Assembly: GCA_958299035.1 (NCBI GenBank)
Contig: CATQJL010000001.1
Location: 107,463,769-107,527,768 of the forward strand
Length of the DNA stretch: 64,000 nt
Source: Cylicocyclus nassatus
Lineage: Eukaryota > Nematoda > Chromadorea > Rhabditida > Strongylidae
Reading direction: 5' to 3'
Shown: positions 34,099-46,500 of the stretch, piece after piece
How the letters are laid out: each line of letters starts with the position of its first letter
How positions within the stretch are numbered: the stretch's first letter is position 1
Notes under the pieces: generated by a model
Seen by the model: the letters and a program-made list of their open reading frames with translations, nothing else
Databases searched by the model: none
What the model was told of the DNA's origin: nothing
Program-made: the position numbers and the translations under genes

Positions 34099-35019
34099 TA
34101 AATAGGTTATATGAGTGCTGTCTTCCCTGGAGGTCTTCCACATACTAACACCTCAAATCTAACGTAAGGTGATATTCCATATATGCTCAGCGCTTTCTCA
34201 TGGTAATTGAAGGCTCACACTTGCGAAGTAGGGGTCTCTTCTAAGATTTCTCTTCGTTTACGTATTTGAAAAAGGTCCACCTTCTGCATTTACCACAGTT
34301 TCTTCATTAAGAAGCTGGAGAGAGTATTCATGAAAGTTCTCTGACATAGGCGGCTAAAGCTGTATTGTAGGTATTGTTGATTTCTGTCCTTACGACCGAG
34401 TCTCTGCCCATAAACGTGTCGTATAGTGCCAGTCAGTACGATACGTACTTTCTCATAACTCCTATCCAGCGTTTGGTGCAAGTCCAATTGAAGACTAGTG
34501 GATAGGAGTGTTAAGTTGGCTTCTAACGAAACCAGCTCAGAACTTCTTTGTTGATTGATTTGTTGAAAGCTATCTTAGAACTTCATCCAGTTCTTTTCCT
34601 TAGAAACCAAAGAAGTATTGATACCTCAGTCCATCCTGATAAAACTTTTTATTTAACTGATGTTTGAAAAAGGCATTGTAGAGGAGCTCTTAATTTTCAC
34701 TGAAACCTAGGGATCAAGTCTGTTTCGTAACAGAATTTCTCGATGCTTGCCTGTTTTTCATGAATGCATTGCTGTTTCACATCTATGTGCACCCTCCAAA
34801 GAGCAAGAACGGATGGGCTTGAAGCCATCGGACACAGTCATATGATGATTTGTGACTGGAGCAAAAAAGCACTTGTTAAGCATCAAAAGGCATGCATAGA
34901 CGCGTTGAGTTTAGAACAGTGCGCGGATCGATGGATCGAAAAACAAAGGATTTACTGAGAAATCCTCGTGTCATTCACTCACTTCCTCATGTATGGGCTT
35001 TTCCGGAACATGGGAATAG

Positions 35020-35079
35020 AGGCGGTCAAGCACTTTTCGTTGGTCTTGCACTTGACTTAGTGGATTACATCAACTGTTT
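35020..35079 (+). CDS. Possible ALG7 exon fragment (weak)
   Basis: 'GGQALFVGLALDLVDYINC' ends at a consensus donor (GTAAGT) and aligns in length with the human DPAGT1 segment after NGLEAGQSL. But its phase (two bases over) does not fit the next exon at 35737, and the conserved NAINILAG block is not upstream. It may be another gene or a decayed exon. 34110-35000 shows no other supported exon. Confidence 0.25.
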
Positions 35080-35736
35080 GTAAGTAGTGACAACTTAGTT
35101 TGTTAAATTGCATGCTCTGTTGTGTTCTAAACAAAACGTGAAGAACCTGAAGCATTAGTGGACAGTAACTCCAAACCAATTTCGCCTATGGTCTTTGCAA
35201 GGCATCCATCATTGTTAAACAACAATTCTCGAAACTGATTGTGTGGCGCATTTACGTTTTCTTCAGATAGAGTTTGGCCTATAAGTTTATGTGGGGACAA
35301 ATTGACCCATATTTAACTTAACATTTCAACAAGCAATCCATTTGAAGGCATGAACGAGATGGTTCTTGATGATTCTGAGATGATTCTTTGCTTATCAACC
35401 ATGTAGATATGCAAAGAATCACTGATTACATTGATTCCACCGTATGCGAAGAATCCTCGGTTACATTGCCTTCACTTTATGCATAAAATTTTAGAGTTCA
35501 AAGTACCTAGTGTGCTCCGGCATCGTAAACCATGCGCGCTGGCTAATTTGGCGCCGGGTCATGGGGCGCGCTTTGCGCAGCCATGTGTAGATTTAAGTAC
35601 GTGTCCTGTTCAAGTGTGTATGTGCGCTCAGAGTCGGACTCATTCATTACCTAATCTGCTACGTATCTTCCAAGATTCATGGTAAACGTATAGACTATCG
35701 GTATCGGTCGTATTATCAAATCAATCTCACATTCAG

Positions 35737-35835
35737 GTTACGCGTGTAGAAGAACAGTATTGGAACCATTTGCTGTCACTCTACTTTCTGATACCCTTCT
35801 TAACGTGTACATTGGCTTTCTATCAATTCAATAAA
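35737..35835 (+). CDS. ALG7: ALG7/DPAGT1 exon a
   Basis: UDP-GlcNAc:dolichyl-phosphate GlcNAc-1-phosphotransferase starts N-glycan assembly on the ER membrane. This 33-codon exon (acceptor ACATTCAG, donor GTAAGT, phase 0-0) reads 'VTRVEEQYWNHLLSLYFLIP' and then a hydrophobic run. 'LSLYFLIPF' corresponds to FSLYFMIPF of human DPAGT1 (from memory), a late transmembrane segment. It joins in frame to the next exon. Confidence 0.8.
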
Positions 35836-35886
35836 GTAAGTGATGCCAGATTTCCCTTTCTGCTTCTCACTAAACCCTAGTTTTAG

Positions 35887-36003
35887 TATCCAGCACGAGT
35901 TTTTGTTTGTGATAGATTTTGTTATTGGGCAGGGATGACTCTAGTCGTCCTATCAATTCTTGGTCATTTTAGCAAGACCATGATACTGTTCCTTGATCCA
36001 CAG
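35887..36003 (+). CDS. ALG7: ALG7/DPAGT1 exon b
   Basis: 39 codons after CCCTAGTTTTAG: '[20 protein letters not shown]' and '...ILGHFSKT...LDPQ'. This is the highly conserved YPS/ARVFVGDTFCYFAGM...GHFSKT region of DPAGT1. The exon ends CAG|GTA; the TA of that donor is the target duplication of a 216-bp MITE (36007-36222). Intron phase 0. Confidence 0.9.
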
Positions 36004-36006
36004 GTA

Positions 36007-36222
36007 CAGTCGAGTAGATTTAGCGGTAAATATAGTATGCTTGCACAAAAGGTGAAATGCGGTGAAATTGGCGCGTGAAGAAATAGTTTCGACTGTGACG
36101 TCGGCCAATTGCGCGCGCAAGATACCCGCGGTACTGACGTGGCTACTTGTTCACGCGCAAATTTCACCGCATTTCACCTTCTGTGCAAGCACACTATATT
36201 TACCGCTAAATCTACTCGACTG
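36007..36222. mobile_element. Palindromic MITE inserted inside a 5' splice site
   Basis: TIR CAGTCGAGTAGATTTAGCGG with a near-perfect inverted partner; arms about 100 bp; TA flanks (36005-36006, 36223-36224). The left TA is positions +2/+3 of the ALG7 exon b donor, so GT is kept, but donor bases from +4 come from the element. Confidence 0.85.
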
Positions 36223-36300
36223 TACTTTACGGCCATCGCTCGTTATTGTTCTTATAGACTGTGGTTCTATTGCGGATTCTGCGAGTTTTGTGTACTTCAG

Positions 36301-36393
36301 GTATTTAATTTTCTATACTCTTTACCACAACTCTTCAAACTTGTGCCATGTCCCCGACATCGCTTACCGAAGTTTAATCCGGAAACGAATAAG
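36301..36393 (+). CDS. ALG7: ALG7/DPAGT1 exon c
   Basis: 31 codons after TACTTCAG: '[20 protein letters not shown]' then '[11 protein letters not shown]'. It matches [23 protein letters not shown] of DPAGT1, including the conserved PRHR loop. The exon ends AAG|GCATGT, a GC donor; the intron is 50 bp (36394-36443). Confidence 0.92.
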
Positions 36394-36443
36394 GCATGTT
36401 TAATCTCCACATTCTGTCCTTGTATCCATTTGTTGGTGTTTAG

Positions 36444-36565
36444 GTTGGCATGAGAATGGCTGAGTTTAAAGAATCGGATCTCAAATTTCTCGGAAGTTTT
36501 ACTCTCAAACTGTTCTCCGGGTTTGGTCTACTTCACAGTAGAAGTTTTGATAGAGATGGGACGAG
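36444..36565 (+). CDS. ALG7: ALG7/DPAGT1 exon d
   Basis: After GTGTTTAG: '[19 protein letters not shown]' and '[20 protein letters not shown]', matching the position of the family's SYSKFKTKSLSFLGTF segment. The best end is ACGAG|GCAAGT, a second consensus GC donor, leaving two bases over. The downstream intron holds the Tc1-like element. The last conserved block (NNMTLINL) was not found in the window, and neither was the N-terminal half, so this is a partial locus, an interrupted gene or a duplicated fragment. Confidence 0.8.
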
Positions 36566-36616
36566 GCAAGTGCTCGTTATTTTTCTTCGAGAGATATTCG
36601 ACTTTCTCTCTAAATA

Positions 36617-38170
36617 CAGTGCTGGCCAAAACTATAGATCCACTATAAAAAACTGCCGTAGTTCATCTGCTTCTCAACGAATTGATCTGAGATTTGGTAC
36701 AGTTGTGTGTTCAACAGGCTTTCATCAGTGACCGGAGCGGATTCCGCTTTCGTTAGATTATTCAGGAAAAAAATTAAAAATTTCGAAAAAAGCAGGCTCG
36801 AAGGCTGGCCAAAACTATAGATCCACCTAAAATTTCTGTCTGCTAACGTGACTCTTAGCTTCCAAAATCTTTTGTGCATAAACCTAGTCGAAAGTCAAAG
36901 CAGTGGGTTTAGTTTAGCTGCGTCATACCTTTATAAGAAACTCTTATCTGCTTTTTTCCACTCAAAAACTGCTCTCATGCGTATTTTGTTCCCGAAAATG
37001 TGTTTTTGTAGAGGGTTCCGCACTTTTTTGACTGGTTTGAAAGTGGTAGGGCTCCATCTATCTTATAGATGCTTAGCAGCGTGAGCAGTAGGAAAAAATT
37101 CGGGTTTTCGTATCCAAAGCGCACCTGACACAGACATAACCGTAGGCCTGCGCTCGAATTTTTGCCTTCAAAATTGGTATCCGCTATTTTTATAAGCTCA
37201 AAATAATGTAGAAGCATTATTTAGCATTATTCACCTAAAAAGAAGTTTGTAAACTATAGTTACAATTGCTTGCGAAGTCGCACTTTAATTCTTTTTCAAA
37301 GCATAAGTCTTGCGGTGTGTTCGGCAATCTCAAAGTACTTACCAACTGGTACCTTCTTTGAATTTTGCCACTTTTTAGCTGCTAACTATTGAATACACCC
37401 TGCAATATGTGTTGTCTTGTGATTCACATGAGCATTATGGTCAGAAGCAGAAATAACTTCAAGGCTTGTTGCAAATCACTTTTTGCAGGAGGAAGTCCTC
37501 AATTAGCTTGCATACTAGGATCTGCAGAAACCTGCAACCACTGCACACGGACTCTCATACATACCAACAATGTAACTACTCCAGTTCACGCTCATGACAA
37601 CGTTGCAGAAAGAGCATGAAGGCAAAAATTCGAGCGCAGGCCTACGGTTATGTCTGTGTCAGGTGCGCTTTGGATACGAAAACCCGAATTTTTTTCTACT
37701 GCTCACGCTGCTAAGCATCTATAAGATAGATGGAGCCCTATCACTTTCAAACCAGTCAAAAAAGTGCGGGATCCTCTACAAAAACACATTTTCGGGAACA
37801 AAATACGCATGAGAGCAGTTTTTGAGTGGAAAAAAGCAGATAAGAGTTTCTTATAAAGGTATGACGCAGCTAAACTAAACCCACTGCTTTGACTTTCGAC
37901 TAGGTTTATGCACAAAAGATTTTGGAAGCTAAGAGTCACGTTAGCAGACAAAAAATTTAGGTGGATCTATAGTTTTGGCCAGCCTTCGAGCCTGCTTTTT
38001 TCGAAATTTTTAATTTTTTTCCTGAATAATCTAACGAAAGCGGAATCCGCTCCGGTCACTGATGAATGCCTGTTGAACACACAACTGTACCAAATCTCAG
38101 ATCAATTCGTTGAGAAGCAGATGAACTACGGCAGTTTTTTATAGTGGATCTATAGTTTTGGCCAGCACTG
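36617..38170. mobile_element. Tc1-like non-autonomous element with 553-bp inverted repeats (IR/DR)
   Basis: Ends CAGTGCTGGCCAAAACTATA and inverse, TA flanks. Left arm 36617-37169 and right arm 37618-38170 have equal length (553 bp) and few differences. The motif GGCCAAAACTATAGATCC occurs twice per arm, about 183 bp apart, like the two transposase sites of IR/DR Tc1 elements. The 448-bp centre has no transposase. Confidence 0.85.
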
Positions 38171-38704
38171 TATAGTTGTTTTCAAATACACTCACACGTG
38201 TGGGATCTAATGCTAAATCATGCAAAAAGTTTATGTTCCATCTTTTTCGCAAAAAAAACTACTCTAAGTTTGCATTTGAAATGATGGCAAACCTGCAATC
38301 AAAATTGTCGATATGTGCTTTTGCTATCTCTGTTCACCGGTTTGGGTCTTCTTTCCTGCATAAAGTTCTTCTTATTAGCAATACTACTACTACGTCTTAT
38401 GTTATGTCTTGTGTCTGTTGTTACGGCCATAGGTTGCCGGCAACTGTTGTCGGTGTTGTCCGTTTTGTAGCCGCTAGTTTTGTTTTGCAATTTGCAGGCG
38501 ATTGTTTGTAGTTAATTTGAAATAAATGTCTTGTTTCTTCATTCTTCTATCTTCTATCCACAAACGCTAGGGGTGAGAGGGAGGGGGTAAAGAACGGGGT
38601 TGAGGGGCGCGCTGAACTCTTACTCGGGGGGGGGGGATCGTATTCGGCTGATTTGGGTGGGGTTTAGAGACAAAATTGGGGTTTGGAGCTTAATTAGGGC
38701 TAAC

Positions 38705-38947
38705 TACAGTATGCCGCGGCAGACTTGCGGAGCACAAAATCGGAGGGCTCCGGAGCGCAAATGGGAGGTCTCCGGAGCAGAAAATGGGAGGTATCCGGAG
38801 CAGAAAATGGGAGGTACTCGGAGCAGAAATGGGAGGTCTCCGGAGCAGAAATGGGAGGGCTTCGGCGGACGAGTGGCAGACCCACCGCTGGGGAAACCCC
38901 GCGGCCCTGCCATTTCTCCGGCGGAGGGGTCCTATCCGCTGTCTGAG
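38705..38947. mobile_element. CTCAGACA/CCGGAG-repeat element, right part
   Basis: Tandem GGAGCAGAAATGGGAGGTC-type units and right end ...GACCC..GCTGTCTGAG followed by TA; the left end is missing. 38171-38690 and 38950-39390 have no supported gene; 38975-39035 is a repeat shared with 32.8 kb. Confidence 0.6.
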
Positions 38948-39399
38948 TAACTTCACATTTTCCACCACTCATAAGTTTTTGCAGAAAACGGCATCGCAAA
39001 TATAAGAGTTAGATTTGAAATCAGCTGACGCATTTGGTTCGTTCCTATTCGCCACCTCAAGTTGGGAGCGTTCTCTCGTAAGAAGGCTATGATCATTCAG
39101 ATTCTCCGAGAGCAGTCTTTACTTGCTTCTCCCTTTGTGAAAAAAGCATAGCTATTGTTATTTTCACATTTAGGTTAGGTGAAATTTTTGCATATACATA
39201 CGTTGTCGTAAATAGGCTAGGATTTTTCTATGTGTATAAGACATAAAGCGAAGTCGCGAGACAAATTTACAAGGACAACGTGGACATACAAAGCAAAGGC
39301 ATTTTTTACTGGAGCAGCGAATGAAGAGTTTCGTACAAGGGATCATATAGAACTTATAAAACTTATAAAGCAGAGATAGGAAGGTGAATAAAAATAAGT

Positions 39400-39797
39400 T
39401 TGACCAGCATAATCACGGCAAGACTACCGCGTTTGAAGCGCCCGTGCAGTATTGCTTCTCCTTCTGCTTTGGTTTGTGATTACCCAGAATGTACGAAAAT
39501 ACTTTTCATTCGCTGCTCTCACCGTGATGCCTTTGTTTTGCAAGCTTTGTCCTCTGATTTCATGAGTGCCCATGAAGTTTCAAGCGCTTATTTCCATGAC
39601 ATGTTCAAGAAATATTTTGTACACGAAAAGCCTTTCAAAAAACGAATTTTAATGAAAAAAACCGAAGGTCTGCTTGGAAACGAAGCTCGTCTTTGCACGT
39701 ATCGCAAAAGGCAAAACAACCAGCACAACGAGAAACTCGAACTTGACAGCATTCACTTTAGACACCGTCACCCTAATCACTACACCACTGGGCACAT
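39400..39797 (-). mobile_element. Probable tRNA-derived SINE
   Basis: Minus strand: A box-like TGGTGTAGTGATTAGGGTG (near 39787) and B box-like AGTTCGAGTTTC (near 39743). The 133-codon plus-strand frame here is probably non-coding. 39800-40310 shows nothing further. Confidence 0.4.
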
Positions 39798-40319
39798 ATA
39801 AATTGCACCTCTCAACAGTATTTGGCAAGTGTGTGAGTTAAGACAACATTTTATCGATGTAAATGTAGCTACCGCTAGGTACATTAGATTAGGTTTAAGT
39901 TGCCTTTGTAGATTTAGGCTTTGCAAAAGGCGGTTTTTCAACGTGTATGTGGAGTTTATACATTAAAGAAACAGCGAGACGTACGTATATTTCATCATAT
40001 CTCAGTTGTCTATCTCAATTTGTTGATTTGTCCGTTTGTGTTCGATCATTTTTTGCATCATTCCTCTCAGCCTCATCTCTCTCTCTTTTGCTACTTTTTT
40101 CACTGTTTCATTATACTTGAATCAGCGAAAAGGTTGTATTAGTGGAAATGCGAAAACAACCGCCATTACCGGAGGGAGGGGGAGGGGGCATGGCTAACTT
40201 AACATTGACAACTTAGGAAACGTCTCACATAATCAAGAGAAGATGAATTCTAGGGCATCAGGCTATTCCCGATTAAAGCGGTGGCCTAACTCCCTAAATA
40301 CCTATCGCGAAACCGATAG

Positions 40320-40503
40320 GACTCTGGGGCACTACTAATCTCTGCATTGATTACCGAGCGGCGGTTAAAACTTCGTGGGAACCCACCGATCATCATAATC
40401 AACTGGCGTTTTACGCTTCCTGGCCGCCAAGAGCAATCATAGCTATGCGAACGCGTATCAAAACAAAGGCTGGTCTATTTGCTACTGCGAGTTCCAATAG
40501 TTG
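40320..40503 (+). CDS. Unknown gene, first exon found
   Basis: 60 codons between CGATAG and donor GTAAGT: 'CIDYRAAVKTSWEPTDHHNQ', then 'LAFYASWPPRAIIAMRTRIK'. Codon use looks coding; the other two frames are closed. Confidence 0.6.
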
Positions 40504-43500
40504 GTAAGTATTGATACTAATAGCATCTATACAAGAAGACAAGAAAGCAAAGTCCACGAGGCGTAAGATAGAAAAGTACGAGTCAAAGACTTATTAGGGG
40601 ATTCGATTAAATGAAAATCAGTTGGTGAAAAGCTACAAAGAAGCACAAGTCGGAAAGGAAACGTCAGATCAACATTGTTCAATTGATATCAAACGATTGG
40701 AAATGGATTAGGAAGGTAAAGCGGATTTTAACGAATTAAAAAACAGTAGTTTAGTAAAAAGTTTACTTGTCCTCAGCAAAGAACATAAGTGCGCTGCTTT
40801 TTACATGCCAACGATGTCAAGTATACGAACTCCACAAGCTTCGTGCTACTGCTATACCATGTTTGGCAATGGAGCCACCAAACCGCGTCGGTTGCCGCTT
40901 TTGCAGTCGGAGCGCATTGGGCCAGATCTTGTCGGTGGGGGGACGTAGTGGAGAGCTTTGCGGCATTGATGCAAGGTTACATGACATTTAGTTCCTCTAT
41001 GATCTGTGATCAATGTGCTGTGTGGAGCCAAAGATATGATTGCCAAGCGAAGGTTTTTGATGGCTCACTTGAGGCTCGTCACTATGCTGAATGAGCGATG
41101 TTGCAAAATAATGTTTTTTTACTCTTTTCAAACCAGAAACCACTCTACTCCGGTATGGATTTTCTGACATATCAAAGTTTCTTAGATTTCTGAGCTATTT
41201 TACTATGGAAAAAAGATATCTACGCAAGTCGAGATTTTGTCGCCTAATTATCGTTTTTGCTGTCTACAGCAAAAAAATGCATTGAAAATGGGCTTCACAC
41301 AATATCGCTCACCTAGTAGACACAACGATATCGCTCACTTAGTATAGCAGACCAGCCTCAAAAGGAAGACAATAAATGGAGTTTACTTCGCAATTATATT
41401 ACTCACTAACAGTTTTAATAGCCAGAAGTCGAAGTGTCCATCAAACAAGTTTTCACCATTCGATGCAGCATAAAACGCTGACTTAAAACTGTTCTCGGTT
41501 TTATCTGCCAAACGCCTTTGCAGGCGATGTTATAAGTGTAATTAGTGCAAAATATTTGTACTTAGAAATTGCAATGAACACATCACTGCCTTTCTAGCTG
41601 GTCTTTATGTATGGGTCATAATCTAATAAAGTAATCTAATTGCATATTTTGACGCAGTGTCAAGCCGACCATGGCTCTGTACGGGCAAATCTACCCTTTT
41701 ACACGCAGGATTATTTAGCAAAATTATGATCTTTGATGGCTTATAGCTTCGTCTACAGAAGTGTTCAGCAGATAAGGAAGACAGATGTATATTTAGCATT
41801 ATGCTGCATCTAATGGTGTACAATTTGACCATTCCTTTGATAGCATAGCAGATGGTCAAAATAAAAGCTATTAGGGTGATCCAAAAGTAATGAGGCACCT
41901 AGAGAATAAATGTGGTTTTTTCAAACAGAAAAGCTAATTGAAAGTCCAAGTTTTGGCAGATGTTAGTACATAACAAAACCTTCTGATCGAGGTCCACAGT
42001 TGGGCACTGTCACATGGCGTTATTTTTAAAAGCGCTTAAAATTAAAGCTCATCTCTTCAAGTAATTTTGAATTTTTAGCAGCAACGCCACAGTAGAACAA
42101 GTGAACCTACCAAGGATATCTGCGCAGCAATGGGTGAGGGGACTGTCACCAAATCCGCGATAGCTCGGTGGTTCCAAGGCTTCAGAACAGAAGATATAGC
42201 ATTAAATATGAGGAAACACATTACTTATTCTTTCATCAAGGTAATCAAATAAGCTCAACCTTAACAGTTGCTTTCTGATAGTGCTTTTTACGCCCTATCC
42301 ATACATATGCAAATTACTTCGACTTTTCTCATTTTCAAAAAATTGTGGGTCAAAACATGAATTTTAGTCTGAAAATCTGCGCCAAACATCGCACTTTTTC
42401 GAATAAAGTGCCTTTTTTGTATGAAATAATGGGCAATTTTTGAATATTCAAGTAGTCATTAGAAAGAGCTTGGGAAGCTCTTTCGAATGGTATGCCAAAT
42501 GTCGAGGGACTATCAGGCGCAGCAGCACAAATTCGGATGGCGTTCAAAAAAGTCTGTCTTACTTCATTGAAGCGCCGCTCGAAGGAATTTTGGTGAGGTG
42601 CTGCAAGGTGCTGTCAAGATAACCTGCGAAGGTCACTTTATACAAAGGCGTTCAAATTGCTGGTTGTTCATAGCTAGTCAGAAAGAGATCTTGAAGAATG
42701 TTCAAAAGATCAAGGTGCCCCATTACTTTTGGATCACCCTAACAGATAGTAGCATAGCTTCAACAGATCAATTTTTAAAAACTTCGTTTTCTAATAAAAT
42801 CGGCCAACTAGCATAGAATAGTAACCTGAGGAACCGTAGAACTGTTTAGACTAGATCGCTTCTTTTTTCCTGGATAAAAGTATAGGTCCGCCGTTGAAGA
42901 TTGATCAAAGAATTTTCCTTAGACAATGATCCAATCACTCCGGCATCATACCACAGCGAAAAACGAACCAGACCAGTAAACCACATCTCCAACGGGGTTG
43001 TTTACTACAACTTAGAAAAGAACCTTCAACAAAAGTATAGCAACTAAAGAATCAAAGAATCCTGCAGGTTTCCAATTATGCAGACAGTCCCCACTAGGCG
43101 GCTCGACGTCAGGAGTCACGCCGCGTTGGGTCGACGCTTCGCCGCGACGTCGCGCTCGAATTCTTACGAGCGCGGCGGACGAGCATGCCGAGCAACTCTA
43201 CGCGAACACTTGCCAAGCTTGTCGACTAATTGAATGAAATGTGAGGCGCCAGGGCTTACATATAATAATGTTATAACTGGTTACAGATAATGGATCTTTC
43301 TCTGTTCATATAAGTACGATTTCGTGGAACATTTTCTCTTGACCAGCAAGCTTCTAGCAGGCGCAACCCCAATCCTTGAAGTTAAACAGTCGAAAATTTC
43401 GAAACAATCTTTTAGTTTGCCTATTGAAGGCCTATTGAACCTTTTTTCACTGCTGATGCTTGTTCACGATAAAGATAAGATGGGAGCCTTTGTTTTGTCT

Positions 43501-46500
43501 CTTTTGTGTAAAATGAATGGTATGTGTGCGTGATCATTTAAAACAACCTTGAAGATGTTTTTTCTCGCCAAAAACTGACATACTCCATGCACATTAACTG
43601 TTTCTGATCATATCATCATAAAGAGCTGTTTTTGACTAGTGGAATCTTAAGTGTGGAACAAGAAAGAATGCAAAAGCGGGGGGGGGGGGGGACTGGAGCC
43701 TCGCATCTCTTGTGGACGCGTCAAAATCTATGCTCTTAAAGATCGTTTCCAATCTGAGGTCGAAATGTACGCTATTCAACAAAAAATACTATGCTCTAAG
43801 AAAATGTGAACAAAAATGATGTAAGCGACGAGTAAATTAGATCAAACTAGCTGGATTTACGATACTCCAAAAGCTGATACTTACCTTTACGACAACTCAA
43901 CCTGCAGCTTATTTACTTCCAATTATGGCTTCACAAAAAGAACACATTGTTTTTGCTTTTCATGCGTTGAAATCACACTACTTTTGTAGTCCTGCAGTTT
44001 CTGAGACAGGGGCTTGACCATTTACCAAGAGACTAGAATGGCAGTTTATCGCCCAAACAGCATCATTTTCCTACAGAACAGCCGATTTGTTATGGCGTGC
44101 TTGCTACAACGGCGGGATTCCCGCGCGGAAGCGACAGTCCTTCTGCGTCCTTTAATAGGCCGCCATTCAGCTCGCGCACTACGCGACGTTGCGTGCGGCG
44201 GCCATTGCGGCGATTTCTCGCCGACCGTGACTCCTAACCGTCCCCCCACTAGGCGGCCCACGGACAAACTCTGACCCAGTACGCTTCGGCTGCAAGGAGT
44301 GCAAAAACGGCTACGAGCTGCAATACCGGCTATACGGGCTATGAAGCTCCTTAAACCAGAGAGGCGTATACGCATCACAGAGTTTTCATGAAGATGTGGG
44401 GAGATTTACGAATTACTGATTACCTCCAATCCGCTATACGCGGGAGCTGACGCGGTAATCAACTACATCAAAGCAAATTCCCGCCAAATTATCATTCAAA
44501 TAGAATGGCGCGACACTCGCGAAGTACTCAACAACACTCATCGAAAACGCAAAAGCCGGACGAGGATCGCTTTCGCTTGAGGGATCTCACGCAGCAGGAT
44601 CCTTGACCAAACGGACAAGGACAACGTGGACATACAACATAGCAAGGAGCTGGACATGGACATGATCACATGCATCATTATTATCCTCATCTTACAAAGG
44701 AAGGATACATTACAATGCTTGCCTTGATACGGTGACCTCGGAATTATGTTCTTTATCTTCGGACCGTTTTTTTTTTGAGAAAAATCAGGGCTTGTAAAAG
44801 CGAACGCAACAATTTCGCATTGACCGAGATCAATCCGAAATCCACTGTGCAATAATGCTAATCACTAAAATTAGCGTTTCATGCCTTCCGAGATGATGTG
44901 CGTCCCATTGTGAAAGACGTAATCAGCTTTGAGGGGTTAAGCACTGAATCAAAAGCTTTCTTTCCGTACGCTGACTATGAAAGTGATCTCACAACGCAGT
45001 TGTCATTGGACATCAGAAGCAAGAAGGAGGAAACACTATAAGACAAAGTTATCCTAGAACAGACCAGATAAATTGGTTTTGAGACAGGTGGCGTAAACTC
45101 CAGCTCGTTGAGGTTCAGTTCAAGTGGCCGACTGACCGGTAGTTGGAGATGATCCATGTCTGCCATTTCTAAAATTGATGCTGTCAGAATTTTGAAGAAG
45201 CAGTCTGTCACAATAAAAGGAATGTACTGTGATATTGGACGGCAAGGATAATATTTATTCTCACAGCACTGATTATGGAACCATTGAAGATCTTCATTTC
45301 TAATACTAAGGTTTTCTTCTCAATCATGCAGATAAAACTTTTTGCTATATACAACCTGCAGAAAGCCGAAGGTGAAATTGGCATCTTAGGTGTAACCCCT
45401 AAGATGCCATTACTAAGATGCCAACTTTATTGAAGAACATAAACAGTCCTGTTGTTTTCGCACGGTTGTAGTACGGTTTTTTATCGTAGACAACAGCAGT
45501 ACATTTGTACCCCTAATGCTCACGCCGAAGTAATCAACCGTTTAGCATAGTGAGTCCTGATTTCTGAATACAAAATGCGTGAGCCCTTACAAGGCGGTCA
45601 GAAATCGAAGGCCATTCTAAACATATTGTGATTTATTGGACAGTGAACAGCGCTGGATAAATCTGATTGATTATCTGCTAGAAGCCATTGTGGAGAAATC
45701 ACAAACGCATTATCGCAGAAAGTTGCACATACGTAATGTAAGAGTAGGATTTGACAATTTGACTTATTTTTAGAATTTCATAAGTCGATGTGCTTACTGA
45801 TGTTATGGCTCAGTACCCAGCCAAACATGGATCCCTAGTATATCCAGATTTACATTTCGCATGCAGACTTCTTTGTGACATGACTTACAGAGGCGTTAAG
45901 TATACTAAAAATAGTAGAGTCAGCGTTCCGAGCTGCATTAATTGGTACGTAACTTGCTGAAAGTAGCCACTTCGACTTGCCATCCCTTTTAGTTTAGGGC
46001 TGCTTTAAGGTATCATAGGCTTCAGTAGAAGCAATGTGATTATACTCATGTACAGGTGTGCTTCCTTTATGCCAGAGTGAAAGTATGAAAATCTAATTAG
46101 TTGGAGTACTGGACTAAGTCGGGAAATTCTCGACAGTAATTTTTTTTCAAAGTTTAACATTACTTTGTGCCAATCATGGAAAAACACAAATTTTTAAGGT
46201 GTCGTCTCAATATCTTGTACTTATGGCCTACTGTAGATTTGAGGTTCAATGACTTCCTTTGCTTTCACTTGGCATTACTTCTCTACACATAAGCATTCGT
46301 GCTACAAAGTGTCCCAAAAGCGACTGCATGCTGTTCATCAAAGGCAGTGTCTTTGCAAAAGTGGAAAACAAATCTTTCACGCAGTAAGTGGAGATGTGAC
46401 AATTACTCAGACAGCGGACCGGACCCCTCCGGCGGAGAAATGGCAGGGCCGCGGGGTTTCCTCAGCGGGGTGTCTGCCACTCATGCTCCGGAGCCTCCCG

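Noticed and set aside
36643..38144. Mirrored 78-82-codon frames on both strands
   Set aside because: They are the two arms of the Tc1-like inverted repeat read in opposite directions.
38176..38511. 111-codon frame as possible ALG7 C-terminus
   Set aside because: Lacks the NN(M/L)TLINL block and starts right at the transposon edge; no phase fit.
45066..45168. Minus-strand exon-like frame 'HLQLPVSRPLELNLNELEF' after ATTTTAG
   Set aside because: Attractive composition, but it falls in an intron of the phase-consistent plus-strand gene and has no partner exon; kept only as a note.
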